From NCBI RefSeq assembly GCF_020400605.1, contig NZ_JAINRD010000006.1, forward strand, positions 310,001 to 374,000: 64,000 bases of DNA, given 5' to 3'. This DNA comes from Streptomyces aculeolatus (GTDB lineage: Bacteria > Actinomycetota > Actinomycetes > Streptomycetales > Streptomycetaceae). Position numbers and translations under genes: made by a program. Shown here one piece after another: positions 54,242-62,619 of this stretch (position 1 is the first letter of the stretch; each line of letters opens with the position of its first letter). The notes beneath the pieces were generated by a model. That model was not told the DNA's origin, ran no database searches, and saw only the letters and a list, made by a program, of their open reading frames with translations.

Positions 54242-55782
54242 GGGGTGCCGTCCGCGGGGCGGGGCTCGTCGGCCGCGGGGGCGACGACGGGGAAGGGGGC
54301 GATGACCGGGACGGGGGCGATGACCGGGACGGGGCCGGCGCCGGCGCCGGCGTCGGGTTCGGGTTCGGGCTGCGGCCGCGCCGGTGCGGGGTCGGGTGCC
54401 GGGCGCTCCTCCGGCGGCGTACGGGCCTCGTCGCTGAGCCGTACGAGCAGCGCGACGATCACCCAGTTCGTCACCACGGAAGAACCGCCCTGCGCCAGGA
54501 ACGGCGTCACCATCCCGGTCAGCGGGATCAGCCCCAGCACGCCGCCCGCGATCACGACGACCTGCAGCGTGATGATCGCCGCCAGGCCCGCGGCCAGCAG
54601 CGCGCCGAACGGCTCGCCGATGGCGATCGCCGTGCGGTAGCCGCGGGCGACGAAGAGGGCGTAGAGCAGGAACAGCGCGGTCAGCCCCGCGATCCCCAGC
54701 TCCTCGCCCGCGGTGGCCAGGATGAAGTCCGACTTGCCGGCGAAGCCGATCAGCAGCGAGTGCCCCTGCCCGAGCCCCGCGCCCAGCGCACCGCCGGCCG
54801 CGAACGCGAACAGCGACTGCGCCAACTGCCCGGGGCCGTGCCCCTCCTCGATGGCGCGGAACGGCGACAGCCAGTCCTCCACCCGCGTGTGCACGTGCGG
54901 CTCCAGCGCCCCGACCGCGGCCGCCCCGGCGGCGGCCAGCAGCAGTCCGACGGCCAGCCAGCCGAACCGCCCCGTGGCCACGTACAGCATCGCCACGAAC
55001 AGGCTGAAGAACAGCAGCGATGCGCCGATGTCCCGCTCCAGGATCAGCAGCACCAGGCTGATGCCCCAGACGGCGACGATCGGGCCGAGGACGCGCCGCG
55101 GCGGCAGCAGCAGGCGGCGGATGCGCGGGCCGCTGGTGAAGGTCAGCGCGTGCCGGTTGGCGGCGAGGTAGGAGGCGAAGAAGATCGCGAGCAGCACCTT
55201 GGCGAACTCGCTGGGCTGGAGGGAGAGGCCGCCGATCCGGATCCAGATCCTGGCCCCGTTGACGGCGGGGAAGAGGATCGGCGCGGCCATGAGGCACAGG
55301 GCGGTGAACGCGTACTTCCCGGCGCGGGGGCGCAGGTCGCGGTGGTCGCGCAGGAAGAGCAGGACGCCGGCGAAGAGGGCGACGCCCACGGTGGACCACA
55401 GGAGTTGGGTGGGTGCGGCGCGGTCGCCGGGGGTGCCCTGGTCGAGGCGGTGGATGAGGACCAGGCCGAGGCCGTTGAGGAGCAGCGCCACGGGCAGCAG
55501 CACCGGGTCCGCGCGGGGGGCGCGGAAGCGGACGACGAGGTGCGCGGCCAGGGCGAGCCCGGCGAGGCCGCCGAGGTGGGTGGCCAGGTCGGCGGGCAGC
55601 GCCCCGGAGGTGGCGTAGCCGACGGCGGCGTAGCCGTAGGCGATCACGCCGACGGCGCAGACCAGGAGCCCGAGTTCGGCGCCGCGGCGGCGGGGGCGGG
55701 GCACGGGGGGCGGCGGCGTGGCCAGCCGCCGGGCACGGCCCGGCGGGCGGAGGGCCTCGGCCGGGTCGGTGGCGGTGGTCAT
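54238..55782 (-). CDS. SEDS-family peptidoglycan polymerase (FtsW/RodA-like)
   Basis: A 514-residue integral membrane protein with about ten to twelve hydrophobic segments. SEDS signatures include GARIWIRIGGLSLQPSEFAKV, LERDIGASLLFFS, the GHSLLIGFAGKSDFILA loop, and GLIPLTGMVTPFLAQGGSS. The C-terminal 60 residues are Pro/Glu-rich. The ATG at 55782 is chosen. It is translationally coupled to the downstream PBP gene, which supplies the transpeptidase. From memory this corresponds to SCO5302. Confidence 0.95.
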   Translation of the reverse strand: MTTATDPAEALRPPGRARRLATPPPPVPRPRRRGAELGLLVCAVGVIAYGYAAVGYATSGALPADLATHLGGLAGLALAAHLVVRFRAPRADPVLLPVALLLNGLGLVLIHRLDQGTPGDRAAPTQLLWSTVGVALFAGVLLFLRDHRDLRPRAGKYAFTALCLMAAPILFPAVNGARIWIRIGGLSLQPSEFAKVLLAIFFASYLAANRHALTFTSGPRIRRLLLPPRRVLGPIVAVWGISLVLLILERDIGASLLFFSLFVAMLYVATGRFGWLAVGLLLAAAGAAAVGALEPHVHTRVEDWLSPFRAIEEGHGPGQLAQSLFAFAAGGALGAGLGQGHSLLIGFAGKSDFILATAGEELGIAGLTALFLLYALFVARGYRTAIAIGEPFGALLAAGLAAIITLQVVVIAGGVLGLIPLTGMVTPFLAQGGSSVVTNWVIVALLVRLSDEARTPPEERPAPDPAPARPQPEPEPDAGAGAGPVPVIAPVPVIAPFPVVAPAADEPRPADGTP

Positions 55783-55922
55783 TCGGGCAACGTAGCAAGC
55801 GGTGGCCGTTTTGCCGGGTATGCCGGGGCGGGGGGTGGGTCGCGGGGGGCCGCGGGCAGCCGGTCGCGGAGTCCGGGTCGCGGAGCCCGGGCTCCGGAAC
55901 CCGGGGCGGCGGCTGCGCCGGG

Positions 55923-56627
55923 TCAGCCCTCGGCTCGTACCGTCCGCGCGAAGCGGTGCGCCACCTGCCGCCAGACCGCCGCCGACTCTCGCTCGTCGCG
56001 GTCCGCCTCGGTACGCAGCCGGGCCGGGTCGAAGCCGCGGGCGCTGATGGACTCGTCGCTCCACGCCCGTACGCGGTCGGCGCCGGCCTCCGGGTGGAAC
56101 TGCACCCCCCACGCCCTGGCCCCCTGGCGGAACGCCTGGTGCGGGCAGCGCTCGCTCTCCGCCAGCCACACGGCGCCGGGCGGCAGCTGCGTGATGGCGT
56201 CGACGTGGCGCTGGACGGCGGTCACGCGCGGCGGGAGCCCGGCGAAGAGCGGGTCGTCCGCCGCGTCCGGGCGCAGCGTGATCGGGGTGCTGCCCAACTC
56301 GGGTTCGCCGTGCGACGCGGTGACCCGGCCGCCGGCGACGTGGGCGAGGAGCTGGCCGCCCTGGCAGACGCCGAAGACCGGGATGTCCCGCTCCAGCGCG
56401 TCGGCGACCAGCTCGCGCACGGCCGCCAGCCACGGCATCGCCACGTCGTCGTCGGGCATGGGCCCGCCGCCGAGCGGCATGATCGCGGCGTGGTCGAGGC
56501 GGCGGGGGAGGGGCGCGCCGGCGTAGGCGTGGACGACGTCGAGGGCGAGGCCCTCCTGCTCCAGCCACTCGCCGAAGCGGCGGGGGCCGCCGCCGCTGTC
56601 GTTCTGCACCACGAGAACCTTCGTCAT
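55923..56627 (-). CDS. type 1 glutamine amidotransferase-like protein
   Basis: A 234-residue class I GATase. Nucleophile elbow GVCQGGQLLA (Cys near residue 88) and catalytic WGVQFHPEA with His and Glu. It resembles GuaA/CarA N-terminal GATase domains but stands alone without a synthetase. Similar proteins act on gamma-glutamyl compounds. The partner synthase is not in the window, so substrate is unknown. Confidence 0.9.
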   Translation of the reverse strand: MTKVLVVQNDSGGGPRRFGEWLEQEGLALDVVHAYAGAPLPRRLDHAAIMPLGGGPMPDDDVAMPWLAAVRELVADALERDIPVFGVCQGGQLLAHVAGGRVTASHGEPELGSTPITLRPDAADDPLFAGLPPRVTAVQRHVDAITQLPPGAVWLAESERCPHQAFRQGARAWGVQFHPEAGADRVRAWSDESISARGFDPARLRTEADRDERESAAVWRQVAHRFARTVRAEG

Positions 56628-56646
56628 GGGTGCGATTCTCGGTCAG

Positions 56647-56997
56647 CTACGGGCGCGGGGTGTCAGCGGGGGCGGCCTGCGACGGGACGGCGTCGGCGGG
56701 TATCGCATCCGCGGGTGCCGCGTCGGCGGGTATCGCGTCTTCGGGTACCGCGTCTTCGGGTACCGCGTCGGCACGTACCGCGGCGTCTGACAGGACCTCG
56801 TCCGGAATTGCGTCCTCCGGCTCCGCGGCCGGCTCCGCCGCCTCCCCGAGCACGATGACGACCTTGCCCGACGTGAGGTCGATCGGCCCGCGGTGCGGGT
56901 CGCCCGTGCCGACGTTGTCGACGACCAGCTCCATCCGCTCCCGTGCCCGCCGGGCGTGGGCCGCGCCGGGTGCGAACAGCTCAGCAACGATGTTCAT
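56647..56997 (-). CDS. small protein with pentapeptide tandem repeat
   Basis: A 116-residue protein. The N-terminal half (MNIVAELFAPGAAHARRARE, GDPHRGPIDLTSGKVVIVLG) resembles a small conserved Streptomyces family (DUF6191-like, from memory). The C-terminal half is Ala/Asp/Pro/Glu-rich with DAVPEDA/DAIPADA units encoded by six 15-base repeats at 56690-56779. The start at 56997 has no obvious strong ribosome-binding site. It is 19 bases downstream of the next gene's strand neighbours and may be cotranscribed with none. Function unknown. Confidence 0.6.
   Translation of the reverse strand: MNIVAELFAPGAAHARRARERMELVVDNVGTGDPHRGPIDLTSGKVVIVLGEAAEPAAEPEDAIPDEVLSDAAVRADAVPEDAVPEDAIPADAAPADAIPADAVPSQAAPADTPRP
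56690..56779 (-). repeat. six 15-base tandem repeats
   Basis: Units close to GCGTCGGCGGGTATC and GCGTCTTCGGGTACC run head to tail, six copies in frame, encoding a degenerate Asp-Ala-Val/Ile-Pro-Ala/Glu pentapeptide. Two copies are identical. Copy number could vary by slippage between strains. Confidence 0.85.
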
Positions 56998-57079
56998 CCC
57001 CGCGCCTCCCGCGACTCGGCCTGCTGACTCAACGCCGCGGCCCGCACAACCGTTCCCGTCCCCCGTGCCGGCCGCGTCC

Positions 57080-57490
57080 TCAACCCGCCGCCGCCTCCTC
57101 GGCCCCGTACCGCTCGCGGGCCGCGTGCACCTCCTCGATGTGCTCCTCCGCCCAGTCCTTCACGGCGGTGAGGAGCCCGGCGAGGCTGCGGCCGAGGGGC
57201 GTCAGCTCGTAGTCGACGCGGACGGGGACGGAGGGGGTGACGGCGCGGGTGAGGATGCCGTCGCGCTCCAGGGTGCGCAGGGTCTGGGTGAGCATCTTCG
57301 GGCTGACGCCCGCGATCTTCCGGCGCAGGTCGCTGTAGCGCCGGGGGCCGCCGGAGAGGGCGGCGACGACGAGGCTGACCCACTTGTCGCTGAGGCGCCC
57401 GAGGAGCTGGTTGGTGGGGCAGTCCCGCATGAACGCGTCGTACGCGTGGCGCGCCTGCTCGCGCCGCTGGGCCGCCGTCGTGGTCGCCAT
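57080..57490 (-). CDS. HxlR-family regulator
   Basis: A 136-residue HxlR winged-helix protein. Typical motifs are DCPTNQLLGRLSDKWVSLVV (with the redox-capable Cys near residue 24), RYSDLRRKIAGVSPKMLTQTLRTLERDGIL and YELTPLGRSLAGLL, read in parts. HxlR proteins often sense electrophiles or quinones through that Cys. It is divergent from a quinone-oxidoreductase-like gene, a common arrangement. The palindrome at 57522-57535 lies in the shared promoter. Confidence 0.94.
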   Translation of the reverse strand: MATTTAAQRREQARHAYDAFMRDCPTNQLLGRLSDKWVSLVVAALSGGPRRYSDLRRKIAGVSPKMLTQTLRTLERDGILTRAVTPSVPVRVDYELTPLGRSLAGLLTAVKDWAEEHIEEVHAARERYGAEEAAAG

Positions 57491-57521
57491 GGCTCTCCTC
57501 CGGGTGGCATAGGCACTCTCA

Positions 57522-57535
57522 GGTAACTACTTACC
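57522..57535. promoter_or_regulatory. candidate HxlR operator
   Basis: GGTAA and TTACC are inverted around CTAC, forming a 14-base palindrome in a locally AT-rich patch between the divergent HxlR and oxidoreductase genes. It is 79 bases before the oxidoreductase ATG. HxlR dimers bind such elements; the assignment is inferred. Confidence 0.55.
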
Positions 57536-57613
57536 AGAAGATACCAACTCTTCCTAGGGTCTCAGCAGCGGAACGGATACCGCTAAGGACACCGATTCAG
57601 GGAGAGATGGGCC

Positions 57614-58507
57614 ATGCGCGCTGCAGTGGTGACGGAGTTCGGCGGCCCCGAGGCCGTGACGATCGCCGACGTGGAGGTGCCCGAGCCGGGCGCGGGGCAG
57701 GTGCGGATCAAGGTGGCCGCGGCGGCGCTCAACCCCGTGGACGGCGGGACGCGCGCCGGCGTCTTCGGTGCCGCGCCGGGCGGCGCGTACACGGGGCTCG
57801 GCTGGGACGCCGCGGGGACGGTGGACGCGGTGGGCGCGGGCGCGGGCTTCGCCGCGGGCGACGCGGTGGTGGCGCTGGTGCACGGGGTGGCGAAGCCGCT
57901 GGGTTCGCACGCCGAGTACGTGGTCGTGGACGGCGCCGCCGTGGCGCGGGCGCCGGAGGCGGTGGACGCCGTGCACGCCGCGGCGCTGCCGCTCAACGCG
58001 CTGGCCGCCGACCAGGCCCTGGGCCTGCTCGATCCGGCGCCGGGCACGTCGCTGCTGGTCACGGGCGCGGCGGGGGCGCTGGGCGGGTACGCGATCCAGC
58101 TCGCCGGCGACCGCGGCGTCACGGTGACGGGGCTGGCCCGCGAGTCCGACGAGGAGCTGATCCGCTCCCTCGGCGCGGAGTTCACCACGGACCCGGGCCG
58201 CGCCGCCTACGACGCCGTGCTCGACGCGGCGGTGCTCGGCGGCGAGCAGGCGCTGCGCTGGACCCGCGACGGCGGCGCGTTCGCGGCGGTCATCCCGAAC
58301 ACCGCCCCGCCCCCGGCCCGCGGCATCCGCACGGCGGCCCTCGACGTCCGCGCCGACGGCGCCCGGCTGGCGCAGCTGGCCCGGCTCGTCGACGACGGCG
58401 TCCTCACACCCCGGGTCGCCGAGACGTACGCCCTGGCCGACGCCCCGAAGGCGCACGCCCGGCTGGCGGAGGGCGGGATACGGGGGCGGCTGGTGCTGGT
58501 GCCGTAG
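57614..58507 (+). CDS. NADP-dependent quinone-oxidoreductase-like MDR protein
   Basis: A 297-residue medium-chain dehydrogenase/reductase without zinc ligands, as in quinone oxidoreductases. Features are the N-terminal catalytic fold (VTIADVEVPEPGAGQVRIKVAAAALNPVDG, read in parts), the nucleotide-binding VTGAAGALGGYAIQLA, and a C-terminal HARLAEGGIRGRLVL. Probably reduces quinones or enones with NADPH. GGAGAG precedes the ATG. Likely controlled by the divergent HxlR regulator. Confidence 0.93.
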   Translation: MRAAVVTEFGGPEAVTIADVEVPEPGAGQVRIKVAAAALNPVDGGTRAGVFGAAPGGAYTGLGWDAAGTVDAVGAGAGFAAGDAVVALVHGVAKPLGSHAEYVVVDGAAVARAPEAVDAVHAAALPLNALAADQALGLLDPAPGTSLLVTGAAGALGGYAIQLAGDRGVTVTGLARESDEELIRSLGAEFTTDPGRAAYDAVLDAAVLGGEQALRWTRDGGAFAAVIPNTAPPPARGIRTAALDVRADGARLAQLARLVDDGVLTPRVAETYALADAPKAHARLAEGGIRGRLVLVP

Positions 58508-58539
58508 TACGGACGGGACCGGCGGCAACGGGCAGAGCG

Positions 58540-58574
58540 GTAAGGGACAGCGCTCCCTGGAACAGGCCCCTTAC
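58540..58574. terminator. hairpin between convergent genes
   Basis: GTAAGGG (58540-58546) and CCCTTAC (58568-58574) are perfectly complementary, with a 21-base loop that has further partial pairing. It lies between the 3' ends of the oxidoreductase and VOC genes. A moderate-strength bidirectional terminator is plausible. Confidence 0.5.
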
Positions 58575-58597
58575 AACCGCGGTTCCGCCGGCGGGTG

Positions 58598-59338
58598 TCA
58601 GGGCAGGGCCAGGACGCAGAACTCGTGGGCCTCCGGGTCGGTCAGGCAGGTCCACGGGGCGTCGCCCTGGCCGATGTCGAGGTCGGCGGCGCCGAGGGTG
58701 CGGAGGCGGGCGACCTCCGCCTCCTTGTCGTCGCCGGGATGGGGCAGCAGGTCGAGGTGGACGCGGTCCGGGGCGGTCTTCGGGCCGGGCACGCGGAGGA
58801 GTTCGAGGTACGGGCCCACGCCCGCGGCCGAGCGCAGCACCGCCATGTCGTCGGTCCGGCTCCGCACCGCCCAGTCCGTCGCCTCGCCCCAGAACGCGGC
58901 CATGGCCCGCGGGTCCGCGCAGTCGACGACCACCGCGGCGATCGGACCGGTGTCCCGGTAGACGTCCCTGGGCTCCAGCACGCAGAACTCGTTGCCCTCG
59001 GGGTCCGCGAGCACGACCCACGGCACGTCGCCCTGGCCCACGTCGGCGGGTGTCGCGCCGAGTGTCCGCAACCGGGCGACCAACTCCGCCTGGTGGGCCG
59101 CGGAGGTCGTGGCGAGGTCGAGGTGCACGCGGTTCTTGACCGCCGTCTTGGGGCCCGGGACGGGGACGACGTCGACGCCGACGAGGGTCGGGTGCGGCCA
59201 GACCAGGTCACCGGTGGGGCCGACGTAGGTGGTCGCCCCGGGCGTGTGGGCCTGCCAGCCGAGCGCTTCCGCCCAGAACCGGCCGAGGGCCGCGTGGTCG
59301 AGGGCCTTGATGTTCACCTGGACGGGTCGCAGCGGCAT
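58598..59338 (-). CDS. VOC-superfamily protein with two glyoxalase-like domains
   Basis: A 246-residue protein made of two glyoxalase/bleomycin-resistance-like modules (about residues 5-118 and 125-246). Each ends with a similar segment: VVLADPEGNEFCVLEP and TCLTDPEAHEFCVLALP. Each begins with a substrate/metal strand (VNIKALDHAALGRFWAEALG and AVVVDCADPRAMAAFWGEA). Possible metal ligands His and Glu are present but not certain. The ATG at 59338 is chosen. Substrate unknown. Confidence 0.88.
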   Translation of the reverse strand: MPLRPVQVNIKALDHAALGRFWAEALGWQAHTPGATTYVGPTGDLVWPHPTLVGVDVVPVPGPKTAVKNRVHLDLATTSAAHQAELVARLRTLGATPADVGQGDVPWVVLADPEGNEFCVLEPRDVYRDTGPIAAVVVDCADPRAMAAFWGEATDWAVRSRTDDMAVLRSAAGVGPYLELLRVPGPKTAPDRVHLDLLPHPGDDKEAEVARLRTLGAADLDIGQGDAPWTCLTDPEAHEFCVLALP

Positions 59339-59388
59339 GCCGACGATCCTAATCGCGCGTGTCGCGCGTGGGCGCTCGCTTCTCGAAA

Positions 59389-59404
59389 TCGAACACACGT
59401 ATGA
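59389..59404 (+). promoter_or_regulatory. degenerate SOS (LexA) box
   Basis: TCGAACACACGTATGA matches the actinobacterial LexA consensus TCGAAC-N4-GTTCGA in ten of twelve positions. It lies ten bases before the GTG start at 59414. TATGAT within it could also be a -10 box. LexA control of the small downstream gene is possible but unproven. Confidence 0.4.
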
Positions 59405-59413
59405 TAGCGAGTC

Positions 59414-59710
59414 GTGAGCGACTACGAGTTTCCGGAGGAGTTGCTGCGGGCGAAGCGGGAGTGGTTCGCCGTCGCGCAGCGGTTGGAGGAGTTCCCGCTG
59501 CGCCCGTATACGGACAGCGCGGGCGTCGAGCACCGGGCGGACAGCGGCTGGACGCCCGAGCTCGACCGGCAGGAGACCGTGCTGCGGAAGAGGTTCCGCG
59601 CGCTGTCCATCGAGATATCGATCCACCCGTTCTGGGAGACGCTGAACGGGGGCACGGTCGCGGCCCGGATGGCGCTGCGCGAGGCCGCCCGGCGGCCGGG
59701 CGGGGGCTGA
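59414..59710 (+). CDS. small conserved protein of unknown function
   Basis: A 98-residue predicted helical protein: VSDYEFPEELLRAKREWFAV, LRPYTDSAGVEHRADSGWT, and ALSIEISIHPFWETLNGG. No signal peptide or known domain. GTG start at 59414, in the same orientation as the possible SOS-type box. Actinobacterial homologues are likely. Function unknown. Confidence 0.75.
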   Translation: MSDYEFPEELLRAKREWFAVAQRLEEFPLRPYTDSAGVEHRADSGWTPELDRQETVLRKRFRALSIEISIHPFWETLNGGTVAARMALREAARRPGGG

Positions 59711-59842
59711 CGTGCGGGGGCGGTCGGCGAGCCGGGCGGCCTGTGGGGCCGGCGGCCGGGCGGGGGCGGACAGCCGTCCGGGGTGGGCGGAGGACCGCCC
59801 ACCCCGGTGGTGGTTCGACGCGTTACGCGGAGAGGGGCGGCG

Positions 59843-61489
59843 TCAGCCGCGTACCGGCTCGGGGGCGGGCGACGCGTCCTCCCCGGGCTCCGCCAAGCCC
59901 GAAGTGTCCGCAGACTCCCCGGTCTCTCCGGTCTCTGCGGCCTCCGCGGTCTCCGGATCCTTCGGGGCCGCGCCCGTCGGCGGGACGTGGTTCAGGAGGC
60001 GTACGGCCAGCACCGCCACCCCCGCCAGCAGCACCGCCGCGATGACCGCCGCCACGTGCATCCCGCTCACGTACGCCTCCCGCGCCGGCGCCAGCAGCGC
60101 CTCCGCCGTCCGCGCCGGCAGGTCCGCCGCGGCGGTGGCCGCGTCGGTGATGCCCTCCCGGGCGGCGTCCGCCGCCGGGCCCGGGGTGCCGGCCGGGACC
60201 GAGTCCTCCATCCGGCCGCGGTAGACGATCGTGCCGATGCTGCCCAGGGTCGCGATGCCCAGTGCGTAGCCGAACTCGCCGCTGGTCTCGTTCATCGCCG
60301 CCGCCGAACCCGCCTTCTCCGGCGGCGCGGAGCTGACGACCAGGTCCGTGCCGAGCGTCACCAGCGGCCCCGCGCCCAGGTTGATGAGCGCGAACCCCGT
60401 GACCACGTACGGCAGTCCGCCCGAGGCGTCGGCGGCGACGAGCAGCAGCAGGCCGGTGACCGAGACGCAGAGCCCGCCGCCGATCAGCCGGGCCGGGCGG
60501 ACGAAGCGGGCCGCGACGGGGGCGAGGCCGAAGCTGAACCCCGAGGCCGCCACCGCGGGCAGCATCCACAGGCCCGCCTTGAGCGGGGTGAGGCCCTGCA
60601 CCATCTGCAGGTACTGCGTGATGAAGAGCATCAGCGCGCCCATCAGGAACGTGCCCGCGAACATCCCGCCGAGCGCGGTGCAGAAGGCCCGGTTGCGGAA
60701 GAGCCGCAGGTCCATCAGCGGGTGCTCCAGCCGCTGCTGGCGGCGGACGAAGACCGTCCCGAACGCCCCGCCCGCCGCGAGCGCCGCCAGCGGCACCGGC
60801 GCCCAGCCGTCCTTCGCCAGCTCCTTCACCGCGTAGACCAGCGGCAGGACCGCGGCCAGCGACAGCGCCACGCTCGCCAGGTCCAGCCGGCCCGCCTTGG
60901 TGTCGCGGTACTCGGGCAGCACGATCGGGCCCAGGATCAGCAGCAGCACCATCGCGGGCACCCCGAGCAGGAACGCCGAGCCCCACCAGAAGTGCTCCAG
61001 CATCGCCCCGCCGACCAGCGGGCCGATCGCCGCGCCGCCCATGAAGCACATGAACCAGACGCCGATGGCCGCCGACCGCTGCCGGGGGTCCTTGAACATG
61101 TTGGTGATCAGCGCCAGCGTCGACGGCGCGAGCGTCGCCCCCGCGATGCCGAGCAGCGCGCGGGAGGCGATCAGCATCTCCGGGCTGGTGGAGTACGCGG
61201 CGACCACGGAGGCGACGCTGAACGCCGCCGCGCCGGTGAGCAGCAGGCGGCGGCGGCCGATGCGGTCGCCGAGAGTGCCCATCGTGACGAGGAAGCCGGA
61301 GAGCATGAAGCCGTAGATATCCATGATCCACAGCTGCTCCGAGCTGTTCGCGCCGAGGTCGGCGCTGAGGTGCGGCAGGGCGAGCAGCAGGACGAACACG
61401 TCGATGGAGATCAGCAGGACGGGCAGCGCGAGCACCGCGAGCCCGATCCACTCCCGCCGCCCGGCCCGTGTCGCGATGTCGGTAGCCAT
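59843..61489 (-). CDS. MFS drug exporter, 14-helix DHA2 (EmrB/QacA) type
   Basis: A 548-residue transporter with fourteen hydrophobic segments. The N-terminal D1-type motif is seen in LLALPHLSADLG, motif A in MGTLGDRIGRRRLLL, and motif C-like glycines follow in the fifth helix (GGAAIGPLVGGAML). AAGGAG precedes the ATG at 61489. The C-terminal 40 residues are Glu/Pro/Thr-rich and cytoplasmic. Probably exports a cationic or lipophilic compound by proton antiport. No adjacent regulator. Confidence 0.95.
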   Translation of the reverse strand: MATDIATRAGRREWIGLAVLALPVLLISIDVFVLLLALPHLSADLGANSSEQLWIMDIYGFMLSGFLVTMGTLGDRIGRRRLLLTGAAAFSVASVVAAYSTSPEMLIASRALLGIAGATLAPSTLALITNMFKDPRQRSAAIGVWFMCFMGGAAIGPLVGGAMLEHFWWGSAFLLGVPAMVLLLILGPIVLPEYRDTKAGRLDLASVALSLAAVLPLVYAVKELAKDGWAPVPLAALAAGGAFGTVFVRRQQRLEHPLMDLRLFRNRAFCTALGGMFAGTFLMGALMLFITQYLQMVQGLTPLKAGLWMLPAVAASGFSFGLAPVAARFVRPARLIGGGLCVSVTGLLLLVAADASGGLPYVVTGFALINLGAGPLVTLGTDLVVSSAPPEKAGSAAAMNETSGEFGYALGIATLGSIGTIVYRGRMEDSVPAGTPGPAADAAREGITDAATAAADLPARTAEALLAPAREAYVSGMHVAAVIAAVLLAGVAVLAVRLLNHVPPTGAAPKDPETAEAAETGETGESADTSGLAEPGEDASPAPEPVRG

Positions 61490-61641
61490 GGGGTCTGCTC
61501 CTTGTCGGAAACAACCGTCCGGCGCCCCCTTCGGGCGCCTCTCACCCGTGCGTCGAGCGGGCGGGACGGATTTCGACAACGGAGCAGAAGAAATCCGGAT
61601 GTGTCGTGGATCACATGGGGGTCAGGGGATCGCGGGGAGGC

Positions 61642-62538
61642 TCAGAGGCTGACCGCCGCGCCCGTGACGTGGACGCGGGGGTCGCCCGCGCGCAGCTCGA
61701 CCTCCAGCAGCGAGGGGCTGCCCATGTCGTGCCCCTGGTGGAGGGTGAGCCGGGCGGGCGCGGCGGCGAGGCCGAGTTCACGGGCGTACGCGCCGAAGGC
61801 GGCCGCCGCCGCACCGGTGGCCGCGTCCTCCACGACGCCGCCGACGGGGAACGGGTCGCGGACGTGGAAGACGGCGGGGGACTCGCGCTGGACGAGCTGG
61901 ACGGTGGTGAGGTCCAGCCTCTCCATCAGGGCGCGCAGCCGGTCGAAGTCGTAGTCGAGGTCGGCGAGCCGGGCGCGGGTGGCGGCGGCGAGCACGAGGT
62001 GGTGCGCGCCGGCGAAGGCGATGCGCGCGGGCAGGGCGGGGTCCAGCTCGCCGGCGGACCAGCGCAGCGCGGCCAGCGCCTCGGCGACGTCGGCGTCCGC
62101 GACCTCGCGGACGTGCGGTTCGACGCTGCTCAGCGTGGCCTTCAGCACCCCGTCCTCCTCGGTCACGGCGACGGGGACGCGGCCGGGCCGGGTGTGGAGG
62201 AGGAAGTCGCCGGAGCCGAGGCGCTCGGCGAGCGCGACGGCGGTCGCGACGGTGGCGTGGCCGCAGAAGGGGACCTCGGCGGCGGGGCTGAAGTAGCGCG
62301 CCGTGAACGTCCGCCCCGCGTCCACCGCGTCCACCGCGTCCGTCCCGCCTGCCTGGTCCGTGCCGTCGGCCGCCTCCGCGGGGCCCGGGGTGAGGAAGGC
62401 GGTCTCGGAGTAGCCCACCTCGGCAGCGATGGCGGCCATCCGCTCGTCGGACAGGCCGGAGGCGTCGAGGACGACGCCGGCCCGGTTGCCGCCGGCGGGG
62501 TCGGTGGTGAAGGCGGTGTAACGCAGCACGTCGGTCAT
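61642..62538 (-). CDS. PhzF-family isomerase-like protein
   Basis: A 298-residue protein with the PhzF duplicated fold. Characteristic stretches are the N-terminal RYTAFTTDPAGGNRAGVVL, FTARYFSPAAEVPFCGHATVA (with the catalytic-Glu region AEVPFCGHAT), VEDAATGAAAAAFGAY and a C-terminal QGHDMGSPSLLEV. Family members catalyse isomerisation or cyclisation of small metabolites. No phenazine genes are nearby. Lies 81 bases downstream of the sigma-factor gene's end on the same strand. Confidence 0.93.
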   Translation of the reverse strand: MTDVLRYTAFTTDPAGGNRAGVVLDASGLSDERMAAIAAEVGYSETAFLTPGPAEAADGTDQAGGTDAVDAVDAGRTFTARYFSPAAEVPFCGHATVATAVALAERLGSGDFLLHTRPGRVPVAVTEEDGVLKATLSSVEPHVREVADADVAEALAALRWSAGELDPALPARIAFAGAHHLVLAAATRARLADLDYDFDRLRALMERLDLTTVQLVQRESPAVFHVRDPFPVGGVVEDAATGAAAAAFGAYARELGLAAAPARLTLHQGHDMGSPSLLEVELRAGDPRVHVTGAAVSL

Positions 62539-62619
62539 GGGGGGTGAACCCGCGGGGGTGGGGCCGGTGTTCCCGGGGGCGCCCGACGGGGTCCGGCGGG
62601 GCGGGGTGGGCGGCCGGTG

